A DNA stretch of 64,000 nucleotides from Eutrigla gurnardus (Eukaryota; Chordata; Actinopteri; Perciformes; Triglidae): the NCBI GenBank assembly GCA_963514095.1, contig OY741265.1:31296290-31360289 (forward strand), read 5' to 3'. The notes beneath the pieces are model-generated. The model searched no databases. It saw only the letters and a program-made list of their open reading frames with translations, and was not told the origin of the DNA. This document shows, one piece after another, positions 20,674 through 33,345 of this stretch. Numbering within the stretch: position 1 is the stretch's first letter; every line of letters starts with the position of its first letter. Made by a program: the position numbers and the translations under genes.

Positions 20674-22149
20674 TGTATGTATGTATTTATGTAATATAGT
20701 AGTAAAGGCAAGAGAGAAAGTAGAAAAAACGCCTCTCCACCATCTGTTACAAGAGTGAGGTCTCCTCATTGAGGCCAGAATCCAACCTGATTGTCCAAAC
20801 CTGACAGTCACAGCACTGTAAGAGCGTCAAGTCAGCTTTTTACTAATAAAATGCTCCTCAGAAACAGATCACAGCAGTATCAGGTGTTATCTTTACTTCT
20901 GGTTCTTCCGAAGAAGAAAAGCACATTTTGTAAGTAGCACATATCTAGAAGACAAAAATGTAACACAAAAGTATATGCATGATACTGTTGATAATAAATA
21001 CCAGCAAATCGCTTCAGCAGAAGAATGTATGCGTTGTTGTAATGGCTATTACCAGAATGTTTACCACTCTATCATCGTCATTGTGTTGAGCGGGACTATT
21101 AATTATAGGAAAAAAAGGTATTTGTCTTACTGAAAATGTGCGAGAACAAGAATACCGGAAGATGATGTTAGAATCTGAATTATAAGTATGACAACATTGG
21201 AAGAAAAGATCAGTCTTAGGGAAAGCGGAGAGCTTTTGAACCCACCTATCCTCAAGGTTGCACCATCATTTTCTGTTTATCTCTTCACAACCCTCGTGAC
21301 ATCGTTTCCCAACACGCTGTTATCTAAACCTTCAGTCTCACTGCCCTTTGCCACTTCCTCTGTACTCTTCTCGCCACCCCCACTTCACTCTCTCCTCTCC
21401 TATTTTCTCTCCATTCACTTTCAAGGTCGCCCCCCCCCCCCCCCGTCCCATTTCATCGCCACCTGCCCATCGCCACCTCTGCCTTTGAGCAGTGAAAATG
21501 CCACACACTCACCCTTTCTCCTTGTTTACAGAACACAAGAGGAATTTAATTTTTTACTCTAGAATGAATCTTATTTCTTATATTTCAAGGAAAATAATAC
21601 TTAATGAATTACTAACCAAACAATTTAACCAATAATATCATGACATCCATTCATCAATCACAGAATCTGTAACTTTTAGGGATACAGAGCTAGAGGAGGT
21701 TTTGTGCTAATCGTTTCAACCATCGAATCTAATTCCTCCCAATGTTTGATCCCGTCTCCTTTCCTGTTTCACTGGGAAATATGTTGCTGTACTGAAACTA
21801 CCTTTGAAAGGCCATTTTAGCTCCACTTTAAATCAAGCTGGACTTGGCAGATAAAAACTAACTCCTACATTCTTTAAACACCTCCAAGGAATCTTAATTT
21901 GGAGTGATGCAGAGTTTGAGGTAACTTTTGTAGTGGCCTTTGGGGATGCAATCAGAGTGGGCTGATTGCTTGGTCCCTGTTTGCAGTATTGTTGAGAACG
22001 TTATTGCTCATTGACTCCTATTGAGTAGAATTTTACGTTAGAATATCCAGCATCCAACAGCAAAAGTGAACTGCAGTGAGGCTGATCGGATTTGGAGTTC
22101 GATGGGACAAGGTTTTGACCACACAAATTACTTCAGGATTTGGTCAAGA
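20674..22149. other. No gene recognised; poly-C run
   Basis: A pyrimidine-rich stretch at 21340-21500 contains about 17 C at 21427-21444. The open stretch at 21188-21562 is low-complexity and is not supported as a gene. Confidence 0.5.
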
Positions 22150-22312
22150 AAGTGTGACATCACTGTTGGATGTGGTTGGTAAAGTCTGTCATCACTGTTG
22201 GATATAGTCGGTAAAGTGTGACATCACTGTTGGATGTGGTCGGTAAAGTCTGTCATCAGTGTTGGATGTGGCCAGTAAACTGTGACATCACTGTCAGTTG
22301 GATGTGGTAGGT
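22150..22312. repeat. Minisatellite, about five units of 33-35 bp
   Basis: The unit is approximately GTAAAGTGTGACATCACTGT then TGGATGTGGTCG, with alternating GTGACATC and CTGTCATC versions, which suggests a two-unit period. The last unit has a short insertion (TCAGT). Confidence 0.85.
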
Positions 22313-23870
22313 GTCAATACTACAGACAGATAATGTAACATTACATCTGTGAAGTATTTTAGTTTGTGGTTTGGTTAGAGCAACAAACCTACTTTAGGTT
22401 TAAGAAAAGATAATTGGGGTTAACATATTTGTAATGCAATCTAGTTGCACTCACAGTTTAAGTTTGTCATGTAAGTTCAAATAAGTCCGTTTCACAAATC
22501 AAGAGCAGCAGGCGTTCAAGCCAATTCAGCAAACTGTGGAAATAAATGTCCGGGTTCATCACAACCCAAAATGTATTTTCCCAATAGACCTCCAGTAACA
22601 CTTTATAATAATCATCAATAATAAATTAAAACTTGATAGTTAATTAAACTTTAGTTAATAGCTATTTTGCTGTTACCCCCAAACAATGACATCATACATG
22701 TTTACTAATTATTAGTCATGAAATTATTTATATTATTGTAACATTATAGTATTAGTTAATGATTACCAAATTATTTGTAAACCTTTAAGAAATCATTTTT
22801 AACAAAACATTGAGGAACATTACATCGAAGTCTGCTACTTTGTGATATACAGTTTATTACTAATATTTCATATTTGACAAACTAATTATAAAACATGAAT
22901 TATAGCATCACTACTATTAGTAATGATTATGAATTAACATTTCATTGTTAACGGTAAAATAACAATGAACACACACTAATGCTTATTAGGGGTTCTCATG
23001 ATATATTCTGTCAATATTAATACATGTATTTGTTTATATTTAAGTAAACATCAATTACAACTTAATTCCATGTTGAAATGCAAATGGAATTTTGGCGTTA
23101 TGAACATTTGTTTCAGATGTATTCTTTCCTCCATAATGAACAAAAAGAATAAAGTAAAATAACAATGAACCAGTTGGTATAAATAGATGACACATGGGAT
23201 GCCTGTATGGTACATCTTATGCAGCTCATAAGATCACCAGCACACACTATAGGCCTAATGTGTATGTGTGTGAATCCACAGTTTTTAGTCTTCTTCATCT
23301 TTCATTGTTATTTTTAAATGTTGTATATTTGAGCTCTGCTGAATCTTGTTGGCTGCACAGTACCATGATGGATTCTAAATCTCATTCCACATAAGCCGTC
23401 AGAATAAGAGGAGAGACTATAAATAGTGAGGCATTCACACTGGAGACCAGCTCACTGTGGTGTTGCTTTTCACTCCATTAGACATTTTACCACCAGGGGC
23501 ATTAACAACCACCCAGGGGACTATAGTGCTATGGTTTCTTTTGTTCTCTGTTGGGAAATTAGATTACATCTCAACTATAGATTTGGTAAGGTCACTGTGC
23601 AACAACTTGCTTGGAGGCAGACATATCTTTGAATTTACACCAAAGGTCGGTAACTTTTTGAAATGAAAATGCCATTTAAAAAATAAAATTGTACATCAGT
23701 GTGCCATATGAACATTAAAATTAACATTAATTTTGGCACCGCATCAACATTTACATCTCCAACGAATCTGCAACTTCATTCCATTCATACAGGCAATGTG
23801 CATTGCAAAATAAAAAAAACAAGTAGGCTGCCATCTTTATGAAAGCACTCACATCTAAGTTGAAATAGTT
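22313..23870. other. AT-rich, no gene recognised
   Basis: This stretch has many TTAATTA-type words (22600-23060). No domain, inverted-repeat pair or splice-bounded frame was identified. Confidence 0.5.
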
Positions 23871-24180
23871 GTGTCCCCCATTGGGACATTATTTCTATCT
23901 CATATAACAAGGACAAATATTTTTTTTATATCCCATTTGAATTGTACCATGAATTCCACATCCTGTGTTTGTCAATTTAAAAGATAATGTTTCAAGTCCA
24001 GAAAGTCTCAGTGTGTTGAAGGTTTGTAGTTGTATCCTTTAGTTTAGTGTGAAACCACTCAGTGAAATACGTCTTTGGTCTCATACAACGTACCTCAACA
24101 ACATGGACGTTAGCTGGTCCTGCTAGCTAGCTTGCAAACTCCGTTCCGTCACTAACATTATCTTAGCCGATGTGTTTTTT
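23871..24180 (-). repeat. Dispersed repeat, inverted relative of 43990-44245
   Basis: The reverse complement of this segment shares GACTTTCTGGACTTGAAACA followed by TTGACAAACA and AGGAT with 44128-44180, and a GCTAGC...ACGAGCTAACG-like block with the bases before that. The family was not identified; both copies lie beside other insertions. Confidence 0.6.
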
Positions 24181-24227
24181 CCAGTGACTCTTTTCATCAG
24201 GAAGAGAAAGAAGTATTGTTAGTGTGA

Positions 24228-24593
24228 GTAACGTTGCATCCTGGTACCCAACACACAGAGAGACCTGTTGTTATAGTAACATTACATCCTGGTACCCAAC
24301 ACACAGAGACACCTGTTATAGTAACGTTACATCCTGGTACCCAACACACAGAGACACCTGTTGTTAGTGTGAGTAATGTTGCATCCTGGTACCCAACACA
24401 CAGAGAGACATGTTGTTATAGTAACGTTCCATCCTGGTACCCAACACACAGAGAGACCTGTTGTTATAGTAACGTTAGATCCTGGTACCCAACACACAGA
24501 GAGACCTGTTGTCATAGTAACGTTACATCCTGGTACCCAACACACAGAGAGACCTGTTGTTAGTGTGAGTAACGTTACATCCTGGTACCCAAC
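24228..24593. repeat. Minisatellite, about eight units of 44-50 bp, cut by a hAT element
   Basis: The unit is roughly GTAACGTTACATCCTGGTAC then CCAACACACAGAGAGACCTG and TTGTTATA. Some units carry TTAGTGTGA in place of TTATA. Its last unit continues after the hAT at 26098 (TACCCAACACATAG), which shows the array existed before the insertion. Confidence 0.92.
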
Positions 24594-24763
24594 TAGGGGT
24601 GTAACGGTATATGTATTTGTCCCGTCCCGTCACGGTACGGGGGTCACAGTTCGGTCCTCACTCCAATCCAGGTGGCGGTAATGAGCATTAAAGCTGCCAG
24701 CAACCATCATTACCACAGAAAAAGAAACAGTTACAAACAAAAACAAACAAAAGAAGAAGAGTG

Positions 24764-25583
24764 ATGGCGAGTGTGGAGTTGGAAGAGCCGCCGGCTTCAT
24801 TTAAATCAGCCGTGTGGGAACACTTTGGTTTCCCGGTGCAACATAACAGCGACGGCGAAAGAGTGGTCGACCGGACAAAGACTGTCTGCCGGCGATGTTT
24901 TAAGGCGAGTCCACACCGGAAGAACTGCCCGACTCGCGTCGGTAAATGAAGTCGGGCTACTTAATATGGCCGCCTCGAACAATGACATGGGCGGTTCACA
25001 CCTACGGAATTACAGCCGACGCAATACGTTCCGCGCTTGCGCGAGATGTAATGTCTCCAAAACAAAAGGCGGCGCTAATCTGTATTGTGGGCCAAAAAAG
25101 GCGAAAACCGGAAGTAGCCGGTCCTCTCTACACCATAACATAGAGCACGCTGTCCTCACCAGTCACTGTTGTCAGCAGAGTGAGGTTGTAGACTGTAGTT
25201 GTGATTACTCTCTGAACGGAAAAATCTAAAATGTAAAATGTAACCCGATTCCACTGTTTATCTGGTATGTTTACCATCGTCACTTCCGGGCTTCACTGAT
25301 TCGCTAGTCAAGCTGCTAACCTCCACCAATCAGAATGGTAAAAGAATGACCGACTCGAATGGCGGATTATACATTTGAGTCGGCTGAAATGAACGCCGAC
25401 GTGGGCCGATTCGAGCGACCACAACAAGTAGACTCATGTCACGGACGCCGACTCTCTCAAAGACGCCGATTTTCGGTCCGGTGTGGACTCGCCTTTACGG
25501 AGGTGCGCTACGTCGCTGGAAACACATCCAACATGCTAACACACATTAGACGACATGTATTAGCCTTAAGCTGGAGTAATTGA
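24764..25583 (+). pseudogene. BED zinc-finger protein of the hAT, split by a MITE
   Basis: The frame starts MASVELEEPPASFKSAVWEH and continues through DRTKTVCRRCF, then is cut at 24902. After the MITE it resumes at 25498 with TEVRYVAGNTSNMLTHIRRH. With the MITE taken out the spacing C-x2-C then H-x3-H fits a BED finger, a DNA-binding module of hAT transposases. Next to the sister copy it also lacks about 63 bp after IRRH. No DDE catalytic domain follows, so it is a fragment. Confidence 0.8.
24903..25494. mobile_element. Harbinger-like MITE, 592 bp, TTA duplication
   Basis: The perfect inverted ends are AGGCGAGTCCACACCGGA (24903-24920) and its complement (25477-25494). TTA flanks both sides (24900-24902, 25495-25497), and the uninterrupted sequence GATGTTTTACGG is seen in the sister hAT copy (as its complement near 33935-33945). 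A 3-bp TWA duplication is typical of PIF/Harbinger. It has no transposase. Confidence 0.85.
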
Positions 25584-26097
25584 AACACTCATTATATATT
25601 TTGTAGCATTTTTTAAGTGATTTTCAGTTTTGGTACTATTTAAAAAAATTTGTTTGACTTGTGCCAGTATAGAAATATTGCTAATATGAGAGTATGTTCA
25701 CTGTTTACATTTTACTGTGCAATACAACACTGAAAGTGTTAGTTTCCTTATAATGAAGTTACCAAAGTTGCCAGTTGCTACTTGACTACCTCAGTATAGC
25801 CCTACAAGAAATTTAGTTTTTTCTTTTCCTCTGTATGAACAGAATGAATGGTATGAGAACCCTCCCAATGCATTTGTTGTATGTTTTATTCTATTTATTT
25901 TTGTTACTTTTATATCAGGGGATGGTTTTACGTTTTGCAGTCAATTGGTGTCTGCTCAAAATAAATGAAAAAAGATAGTCTTGTACATGTGTGAGCTTTT
26001 GTTAATTTTTTCCCGCTGTACCGAAACCGTACCGAACCGTGACCCCCACACCGAGGTACGTACCGAACCGTGACTTTTGTGTACCGTTACACCCCTA

Positions 26098-26748
26098 TAC
26101 CCAACACATAGAAGGTGTCAAGTGTAGTATCTTTACACTCAAACCAAAAAATGAAACGTGAGGTAAAATTGTATGAAATTCAGGATACATTTCAAACTGG
26201 ATGAAAAAGAAATAATTATCAGTCTCAGTTTTTTTCCAAAATAAGGTCCTATTGGGAACATGGAAACTTTAGAAACTAAGTAAACCTAGAAACTAAGTTA
26301 ACCAAGAAACCACAAAAACTAAGTAAACCTAGAAACTAAATAAACCTAAAAAGCAGTTTTGGTTAAGAATATGTAAATACACAGTGAATTTACATATAAA
26401 AATTGGTTATCCAACCATCCATCCATCCATTGTCTACCGCTTATCCTGTATTCAGGGTCGCGGGAACATTGGGTGTGTATATGTGTACACCATATTTATA
26501 ATACACTGTAAAGAATACAATATAAAAAACTACAACAACTACAGTACAATTTGAAACAGAGGATAATATATATGTATATTAGACATAAAGGAAGAGGTGG
26601 TAAGGGGTAAAGCAGGGAGGCTATGCAGAGTCCAAGTAAACTCTGAACAAGTGAGTCTTGAGTCTCTTGTGGAAGACGGTGAGTGACTCTGCAGTCCTGA
26701 CATCGGCAGGGAGCTCTTTCCACCATTTCGGTGCCAATTATAATCTCC
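26098..26748. other. End of minisatellite, L2-type tail and dispersed repeat; no gene
   Basis: 26410-26466 (CCATCCATCCATTGTCTACC, GCTTATCCTG) is a reversed L2-type LINE 3' tail. 26618-26735 is a relative of the repeat at 9845-10060. Confidence 0.6.
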
Positions 26749-29555
26749 AGTTCACATAACCTTCATGTACATCGGCTAAGGACTGTGGGAGGAAACCTAC
26801 ATGGACACAAGGAGAGCATGCAAACTCACACAATCAGAATTACAACCTTTCCAATGCCAGGATGTGCCTGTTTTCTTCTTTGTATATGAACACATTCCAT
26901 ATGTGCAAAGTTGTGGCTGTTTATCAGACAAAACCAGCATAAAACACGCAAAAGAGTGTTGTGATCTCTTAGTTCCAGTAAATTCCAAGTAAGCGTGTAA
27001 AGGTTGAAATAATCTATTTGTTGTTTTTAGATTTTTTTAAATATTTGGAGCATTTAGCAACGGACCAGATAAGAATTTCTACAGTGATAATGAAGCGATG
27101 TATGCGCCTCCTCCCTCTCAGGCTGCTGTGTACAGCTCCAAGGCTTGCAGTGCTGCTGTAATCATCATTAAGCACGGGAGCTGCAGATGCGACTAAACGA
27201 GCTCCCCTTCCAAGCCATTAACTGCATTTCATCTCCAGCATCTTCACCGCAGCGCTTTCTCTCTCCGCAGCAGCCGCCTCTCTGCACTTTAGGCTACGCT
27301 CGCCACCAACTCTATCCACATAAGCTCTTTAGAGACTCCATTAGAGTAAAGAAAGACACCATTTGTGAAGACACGATGTATATTGGAGAGTTAATCAAGC
27401 TGCTTAATTTGCCTGGGGCCCATTACTCAATGTGGCTTATTGTGTGGTCAAGAAGACAAACAGAGCGCATCGCAAATAGACACAATGCACCTTTAATCTT
27501 CCCAGGGCAGGCAAAAGCCAACAAACTACCTGCCAATCACATAAATTGCAACATGGTTTTTCATTAAAAGTTCAAGAAGTCTTGAGTGTTGGCAAACAGC
27601 CTCAGAGCCTCCGTCTGCTAAACTGTAAACACACACAACTATTTTGCTTCGCCTACATCGCGCTGCATAAATACCATTTGACTTTTAAATTTAATCTAGC
27701 AGCCACCCGGTTTAAAACCGCAAACACAATTATGGTTTGAGAATGTATCCACTAGTGGGTTGTCCCTCATAAATAATCACGTCCTGGAGTTAAAGTGATT
27801 AGCGATGTTGAGGAGACATGTGATGGTGCCGTGCAGAGCTCGTCCCCCGAGTGGGAGATAAAAAGAGGGGGAGATGGTTGTCATCATTTTGTGTTTTCCA
27901 CCATGAGCTTGGAGGGAAAATGAAGGACTTTCCTCTCTTTTCTCCAAAACTCTGCTGCTGTCAGAAAGTCTTAAATGCAAACTTCTCTGGACTGCCATCG
28001 CTCACTATTATTCATCCACCTCTTCCTTAGGTAATGCTAGGTAGTGAAAACAAAATGGGAGTAAAATCCAGGGATGCAGTTTTGTAGACCTTTTTCTGAG
28101 TATTTATGTTTTTGGCTGATGTCATTTAGGCCTTTAAACACAGCTACAAAGTGCCCTAACGGTCCTCTTCATAAAATACATGTATCAGCCCATTATCACC
28201 TGTCTCCTTATTACTTTCCAAATTCAAGAATTACTGTAAGTAATAATAACCAAGAATTATAAACAGGAACATGAAGTTTGTCACTGCACCTAAGCCGAAA
28301 GAAATGAAAAAAAAAAAAAAAACACTGTACTGTGTTTAAAAAGTGGGTGGTATATTGTGACTCCTCCAAAAATGATGGAGATATGATGAGATAGATGTCT
28401 GTCTGTGTCTGCCATTGATCAAAGGTTACTGCAGTGATATTAACTGACAAGGCTAAAAAGCCTCTCCATAGGGTTAAAGCAGAAAAACACCGGTCATACA
28501 ACATGTTCCCTGGCCAAGAACTGTAACTCCTATCGGTTCGATATGAGACTTCACCTGTGAGGACCCCTTGATGAAGAGTTGGTGCTCAATCTGTGTGCCT
28601 AGTGTCAAAAATGTGATCTTGAGGTTAGATTAGAGAACTGGTATGGTTTGGTTTTGGTTTTTTGATCATTTTTTACACCTTCTCTACACTCTAGCAATTA
28701 TGCCATCCACTCTAGCTCTTAACATTCTCTGCAATACACACCCATTATAAAATCTGAAACGGTCTGAAAACTTCCGTCAAAATGACCATTTGATCGAATA
28801 AAGTCCACAACCTTGTGATTGTTTTAAGCTTTTTATCAGGCTTCCAAGTGAAATTGAAGCAAACTTGCGTGGGCCTGAAGTAAAGTGTTTTAGCTATTTT
28901 CTCGTCGTTTTTGTGCTGTTTTTTTGCGATTTCCACAAAAAAAATAAAAAATGGGAATCTCTTACAAGAGACATAGTACACGATTCCTGATCATTCAGCA
29001 CATTTTGATGTATTTTTTGTGTGGCTGCTGGCAATGCTGCAGGACTAGTTACGTGCCAAACCTTCACACCGAAGATGGAGAATACCCTGAATACTTTGTT
29101 GTGATATGACACTAGAAATACAATTGAATTGAAACCAGTAAATGAAGAAGTTAGGGTCTTAACATTCGGTGGAAAGCCTAAGGGTATATGTGGTCAAGCC
29201 TGCATAGATTCCGTAATATTCATTCACTCTCAGAGACATGGAGCCACTGAGCATGTCAGCTGAGTGTTGGTGGATCACATACAGGAGATTACATGGACAT
29301 CCACTCCTGACAGGATATTAACCTGCGGACACAAATGCCCATTCAGCTGACGCTCCATCTCTATACTGTAACTGGTTGCTGTGATTGAGATTTCAATCTC
29401 TCTCCCTTCTTTGAGGGTGCAAGGCTACAATTTCATGAAATGACTGAAATGGGACAGAATCCATGTAGCTCACAGAAACCAGATTACATCCTGCAACCTC
29501 AGTCGGTGTGACATTCACATGTGTAAATAATCACTTCAATGGGAGAGGAGCTTGT
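26749..29555. other. No gene recognised; one candidate conserved non-coding stretch
   Basis: 27100-27560 is lower in repeats and richer in mixed sequence than its surroundings. It contains motif-like words such as ATCAATC, TTAATTTGC and GCCAATCAC, and could be a regulatory element, but this is only an impression. The remainder shows simple runs (poly-A near 28306) and no recognisable gene. Confidence 0.35.
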
Positions 29556-29559
29556 CCAA

Positions 29560-31800
29560 GGGGTGGATCTAAAACTAAAGTCCATTAAGGACACTTTGAA
29601 AGAACTTCAAGAAGATATTTTGTCCAGTTGGATCTAGGATATGGAGCACATTGCCAATGAAGCTGATAACAAAAGAATCACCAAAGAAGTTCAACTGAAA
29701 TAAAAACTGCAGAAAGTTCAGTCTGAGAATAATTGGGCAACCAGATGCTATAGGAGCGGGTAAACCCACACAGTTTACTGCGGCATTACTGTTTGAGCTA
29801 TTCAGGAAAGATGCAAAGTCTCCCATGCTGCTGATAAGTGTTGCTCACCGCAAGGGAAGCAATGCACAATTACATGACTATCAGTCTGACAGGCTGAATG
29901 CATCATCCTCCGAATGGCTACAGAATGGGGGAACAAGGCACTAGTATGCAATCAGAAGATAAGTGTCTATCCAAACCTGACTGCTGACCAATAGAAGCCA
30001 CCTTCAACAAAGTCAGAGACCTGCGACGGAAGACCAGGCTGCAGAGTGGGTTAGAAGATGCTGATAGGATTCAATGATGATCCTTCATGAACTCATCTGC
30101 TGCCATGGATGTGTATGTTGAAATTGCGACCTTTAAAGATAATACTTCCCGCATTTATTTTTATTTTATTTATTTTTTCTCTTTTAGGCTCTCATATTGA
30201 ATACCATCCGCCTGTACAATCATTTTTACACTGTTGTTCAAATGCGAGGAGAGGGAGAAAAAAGGGGATGAAAAAAAACAAGGGAGACAACGAATAGGGA
30301 ATTTTCATGTTTGTTTTCTTTTTGAAATAAATAAAAGGTGTTCACAAGAATAATAAAATTATGCTCTGACTGTGATTATAACTCACCCTCTGAATTTAAG
30401 AAAAATTACAAAACATAGTCACATATAGAGATTAAACTGATTAAACTGATTTAACATCTTACCGTAAACATTAAAGGGGAGATGGTATAAATTACAGGGA
30501 ATGCTGACAAAGCTGTTTCATTGCTATGAAGAGGAAGACATTTATAAAAGAATGATGTGAATAATTGCTCCCCTTCTGGGGTTTAGGGGAAATCTACAGG
30601 GGAATAAAATGGTGTTGTGGCCTGGGAGTAATCCTTTTTCTTCTTTTTTTCTTCTTTAATATCTCCAGTTTAGTTTTTGTCTGTTACATCTGCTCTCATC
30701 CAATATAAGTAACGTGGAGTTATTACAATGCTGAAGGTTAATATGGACTGAAGTTTACAAACGTATATACAATCAGACATTGTGTTTACAATATTATCTT
30801 GGAACATACAGGGAATCAACAATAATAATAAGAAAACTGGATATTTGGATGTTTTTGGCAGAAAGGAGCTCATATCATGTAACTTCAAGAAACCTGCATC
30901 AAGATGAAACAGTAACAAAACAAAAGGTGTAATAATACTTATGTGTAACAAACTGAAACTAAACATTATTTATAATGGGAAAGATGAGGATGGGAGAATA
31001 GCCTATATAAAAACAATTTTCTTTGGATAAAATAATACAGTTTCTGTCAGTGTATTCTCCAAATACATTTTTTTGGCCAATTTATCGAGAATCTTGGATG
31101 TATGAAAGATTATCCATTCATTCTTGGCAGTGACATGAATACTGTATTTGATCCATAAATGGATGGATCTAAAATTACTAATAGTGAATCACTCTCTAAC
31201 TAAGCATTGAAGAATGTGGTAACATTGGTGAAGGGGACAAGATTGATCTGCGCTATTCACAAGACTTCTTTGTATGCAGATGATTGGTTAATATATCTTG
31301 ACCAGGTATAGACTTCTCTTCCAGTTGTATTGAATATATAATACAAAGAATTTGGATCAATATCTGGTTATAAGATCAATACATACATCACAATCACAAC
31401 TTTATCCGACACATTTTAGAAACATAGCAATTGATATGTATTTATATTTGGACCAAGTTGTTACAAAGAATTATAGGAACATTTCTAAATCCATCATGGA
31501 GGATCTGGATAGATCGAAGTTGATGATAACACTAGTTGCCAGAATCTTTATTGTCAAAATTAACTTTACTTTTTTTTAAATGTATTCTGCCTGAGGGTTA
31601 TTGAAATAATTCAAAAATCTTGTCTCAAAGTTTATATGGAAAGGATAAAAAAAACAAGAATTAAAAATAATATCAATAATTGTATTGTTATTAATTAATA
31701 ATTAATAATCCATTCATAATCAAACTTGCTCCCTACTAAATCCCAACAATACCAATTAAGGTCATTTAAATTTGAGAGAAGACGAATTCTAGCCATCAGC
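29560..31800 (+). pseudogene. L1-type LINE fossil: ORF1 and ORF2 pieces, internally deleted
   Basis: In order on the plus strand, with many stops and frame changes, ORF1-like sequence reads RIIGQPDAIGAGKPTQFTAA and LLISVAHRKG (29720-29860) and a degraded FNKVRDLRRK (about 30005). ORF2 endonuclease-like sequence reads WNIQGINN (30800-30825), LQETCI in a shifted frame, DGRIAYIKT, YSPNT and FILGSDMNTVFDP (31110-31155). A large deletion joins this to the reverse-transcriptase box SLYADDWLIYL (31267-31305) and FGSISGYKIN. Normal L1 ORF2 is far longer, so most of the reverse transcriptase is gone. ORF1 binds RNA and ORF2 nicks and copies in living elements. The family call is from motif memory. Confidence 0.75.
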
Positions 31801-33345
31801 CTCAGCTGTACTTTGCGTTCAGTGCTGTTTAGCGAATGTTAGCATGTTAGCGGGCTGACCTGCATGTGGCCCTCTCTATTGGGGCCCTTGGTTTAAGAAG
31901 CAACCACATGAAATGAACAGAACTGATGGACAGATATGTCCCTAATCCAAAAACATTATTCCAAGTAAAATGAATTATTCTATATAAAACCACTCAATTT
32001 CTTCTGGACACCAGCAAACTCACTAGGCTGGTCCAATGTGATTCTCTGAGTGCTAGGAAAGAGTCTCGGCTCTGTACGACCCAACTTGGAAGGAAAGAAG
32101 GAAAGATCCCTGACTTTGAGAAACAGACACAGACAGTATAGAGAGAGCAGACACGTCACAGAAGGATTAAGCATCTCATGGGCTACATTCGGTCAAAATC
32201 CTACACCTTCCCTCAGGTTTGTCAGGAGGTGTGGATGTATTCATTTGTGGTTTGGAACGTTACCACCTTGAAACAATCAGAACTTAATGATTCATGGCTG
32301 TGTCTTCACTAACGACGGCCCCTCTCTTCATTCACTCTCTAGCTGGACTCCCTACTGCACTATTTTCTCAGTCTTTGAGCCAGAGAAGATGGGCAAATGT
32401 GTTTACAAACAGAAAACCTGACATAATATAGTTTGCACACACAAAAACCTGAACTTTCAACATTGTATGTAAAGATATTCAACCCCCAAACAAACACTAC
32501 AAATACGCTATCTTTTTCATATTAGCATATTGAAAAAGGCAGTAGAAGAACTGTGATTATCCTAAGTAGCCCATCAGTTAAACTGGTCCGTCAACTTACA
32601 GGTGCAGTGTGAACAGAGCCTTACTCTTCCATTGGATTTACTCATGTTAATGACTTCAGCAGTATTGTATGTGTGATCTGTAAACAGACAGCATCTTTCC
32701 TTTCACAACCCTACAACAACCATAAAAAAAGGATTTTAAAGAACCTTGGCAATTACAGGCCCTGTCACTAACATGTCTCTCATGCTACACATTCAACAGC
32801 CAAGAATCACTTTGTCTTTGCCTACACTCTGGAGCTTCACTGGTCGACAGGAAATCGAAGACTTTGTAACGAGGAATAAAATGAGCATCTGCCACCTGCC
32901 AAATTAAGAGTAAATGTTGGCTCTGGTCAGGACAAATATCAGGTCACCTGTCGCACTGAATGACAGGTTTTCCTAAAATTCAATTCTTAGTTTACAAGAC
33001 TAGGTGAAAACTAGTATATGACTACACACTGGTCAATGTACTTCATCACAGACTTGGTTAAGCTACACTTGAGTAAAATGTTCCAAATGCATTTACAAGA
33101 CTTCGTACTCACATCTTAGGATGTTTGATTTGTAAGATCTTATAATGAAGCATGTGACACTCATTATAAGGCGGTTCATTCATAGTCACTATTTTATACA
33201 GTTAATAAAGTTAGATACGAGCCCAGCCTAGAAAGATGAAAGCATTTACTGTTTTTCTGTAAAAGCTAAACATGTAATTTATAATTTTAATACATGAGTT
33301 TTAATTTGAAATATCTTGTTAAACACCACTCAAAATAAAACCAAT
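31801..33345. other. No gene recognised
   Basis: This AT-rich sequence shows no inverted-repeat ends, tandem arrays or domain-like frames. It ends at the truncated 3' side of the hAT copy. Confidence 0.45.

Larger units (their letters stand above)
24594..26097 (+). mobile_element. hAT element (BED-finger type) with perfect 8-bp duplication, 1.5 kb
   Basis: The ends are TAGGGGTGTAACGGTA and TACCGTTACACCCCTA, flanked exactly by TACCCAAC (24586-24593 and 26098-26105), a sequence that belongs to the minisatellite. It keeps a BED-finger exon but no catalytic region. A Harbinger-like MITE at 24903-25494 interrupts the exon. The copy at 33346-34664 is closely similar, so the family was recently active. 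Confidence 0.92.

Noticed and set aside
22150..24593. Regularly spaced direct repeats resembling a CRISPR array
   Set aside because: Units follow each other without unique spacers, no cas genes exist, and the context is a vertebrate genome.
24234..24681. Open stretches over the 24-kb minisatellite on both strands
   Set aside because: They are translations of a tandem repeat in several frames and have no start context or domain.
27187..27567. 126-codon open stretch as an exon
   Set aside because: No domain, no clear splice borders and no repeated residue pattern. A non-coding role is at least as likely.
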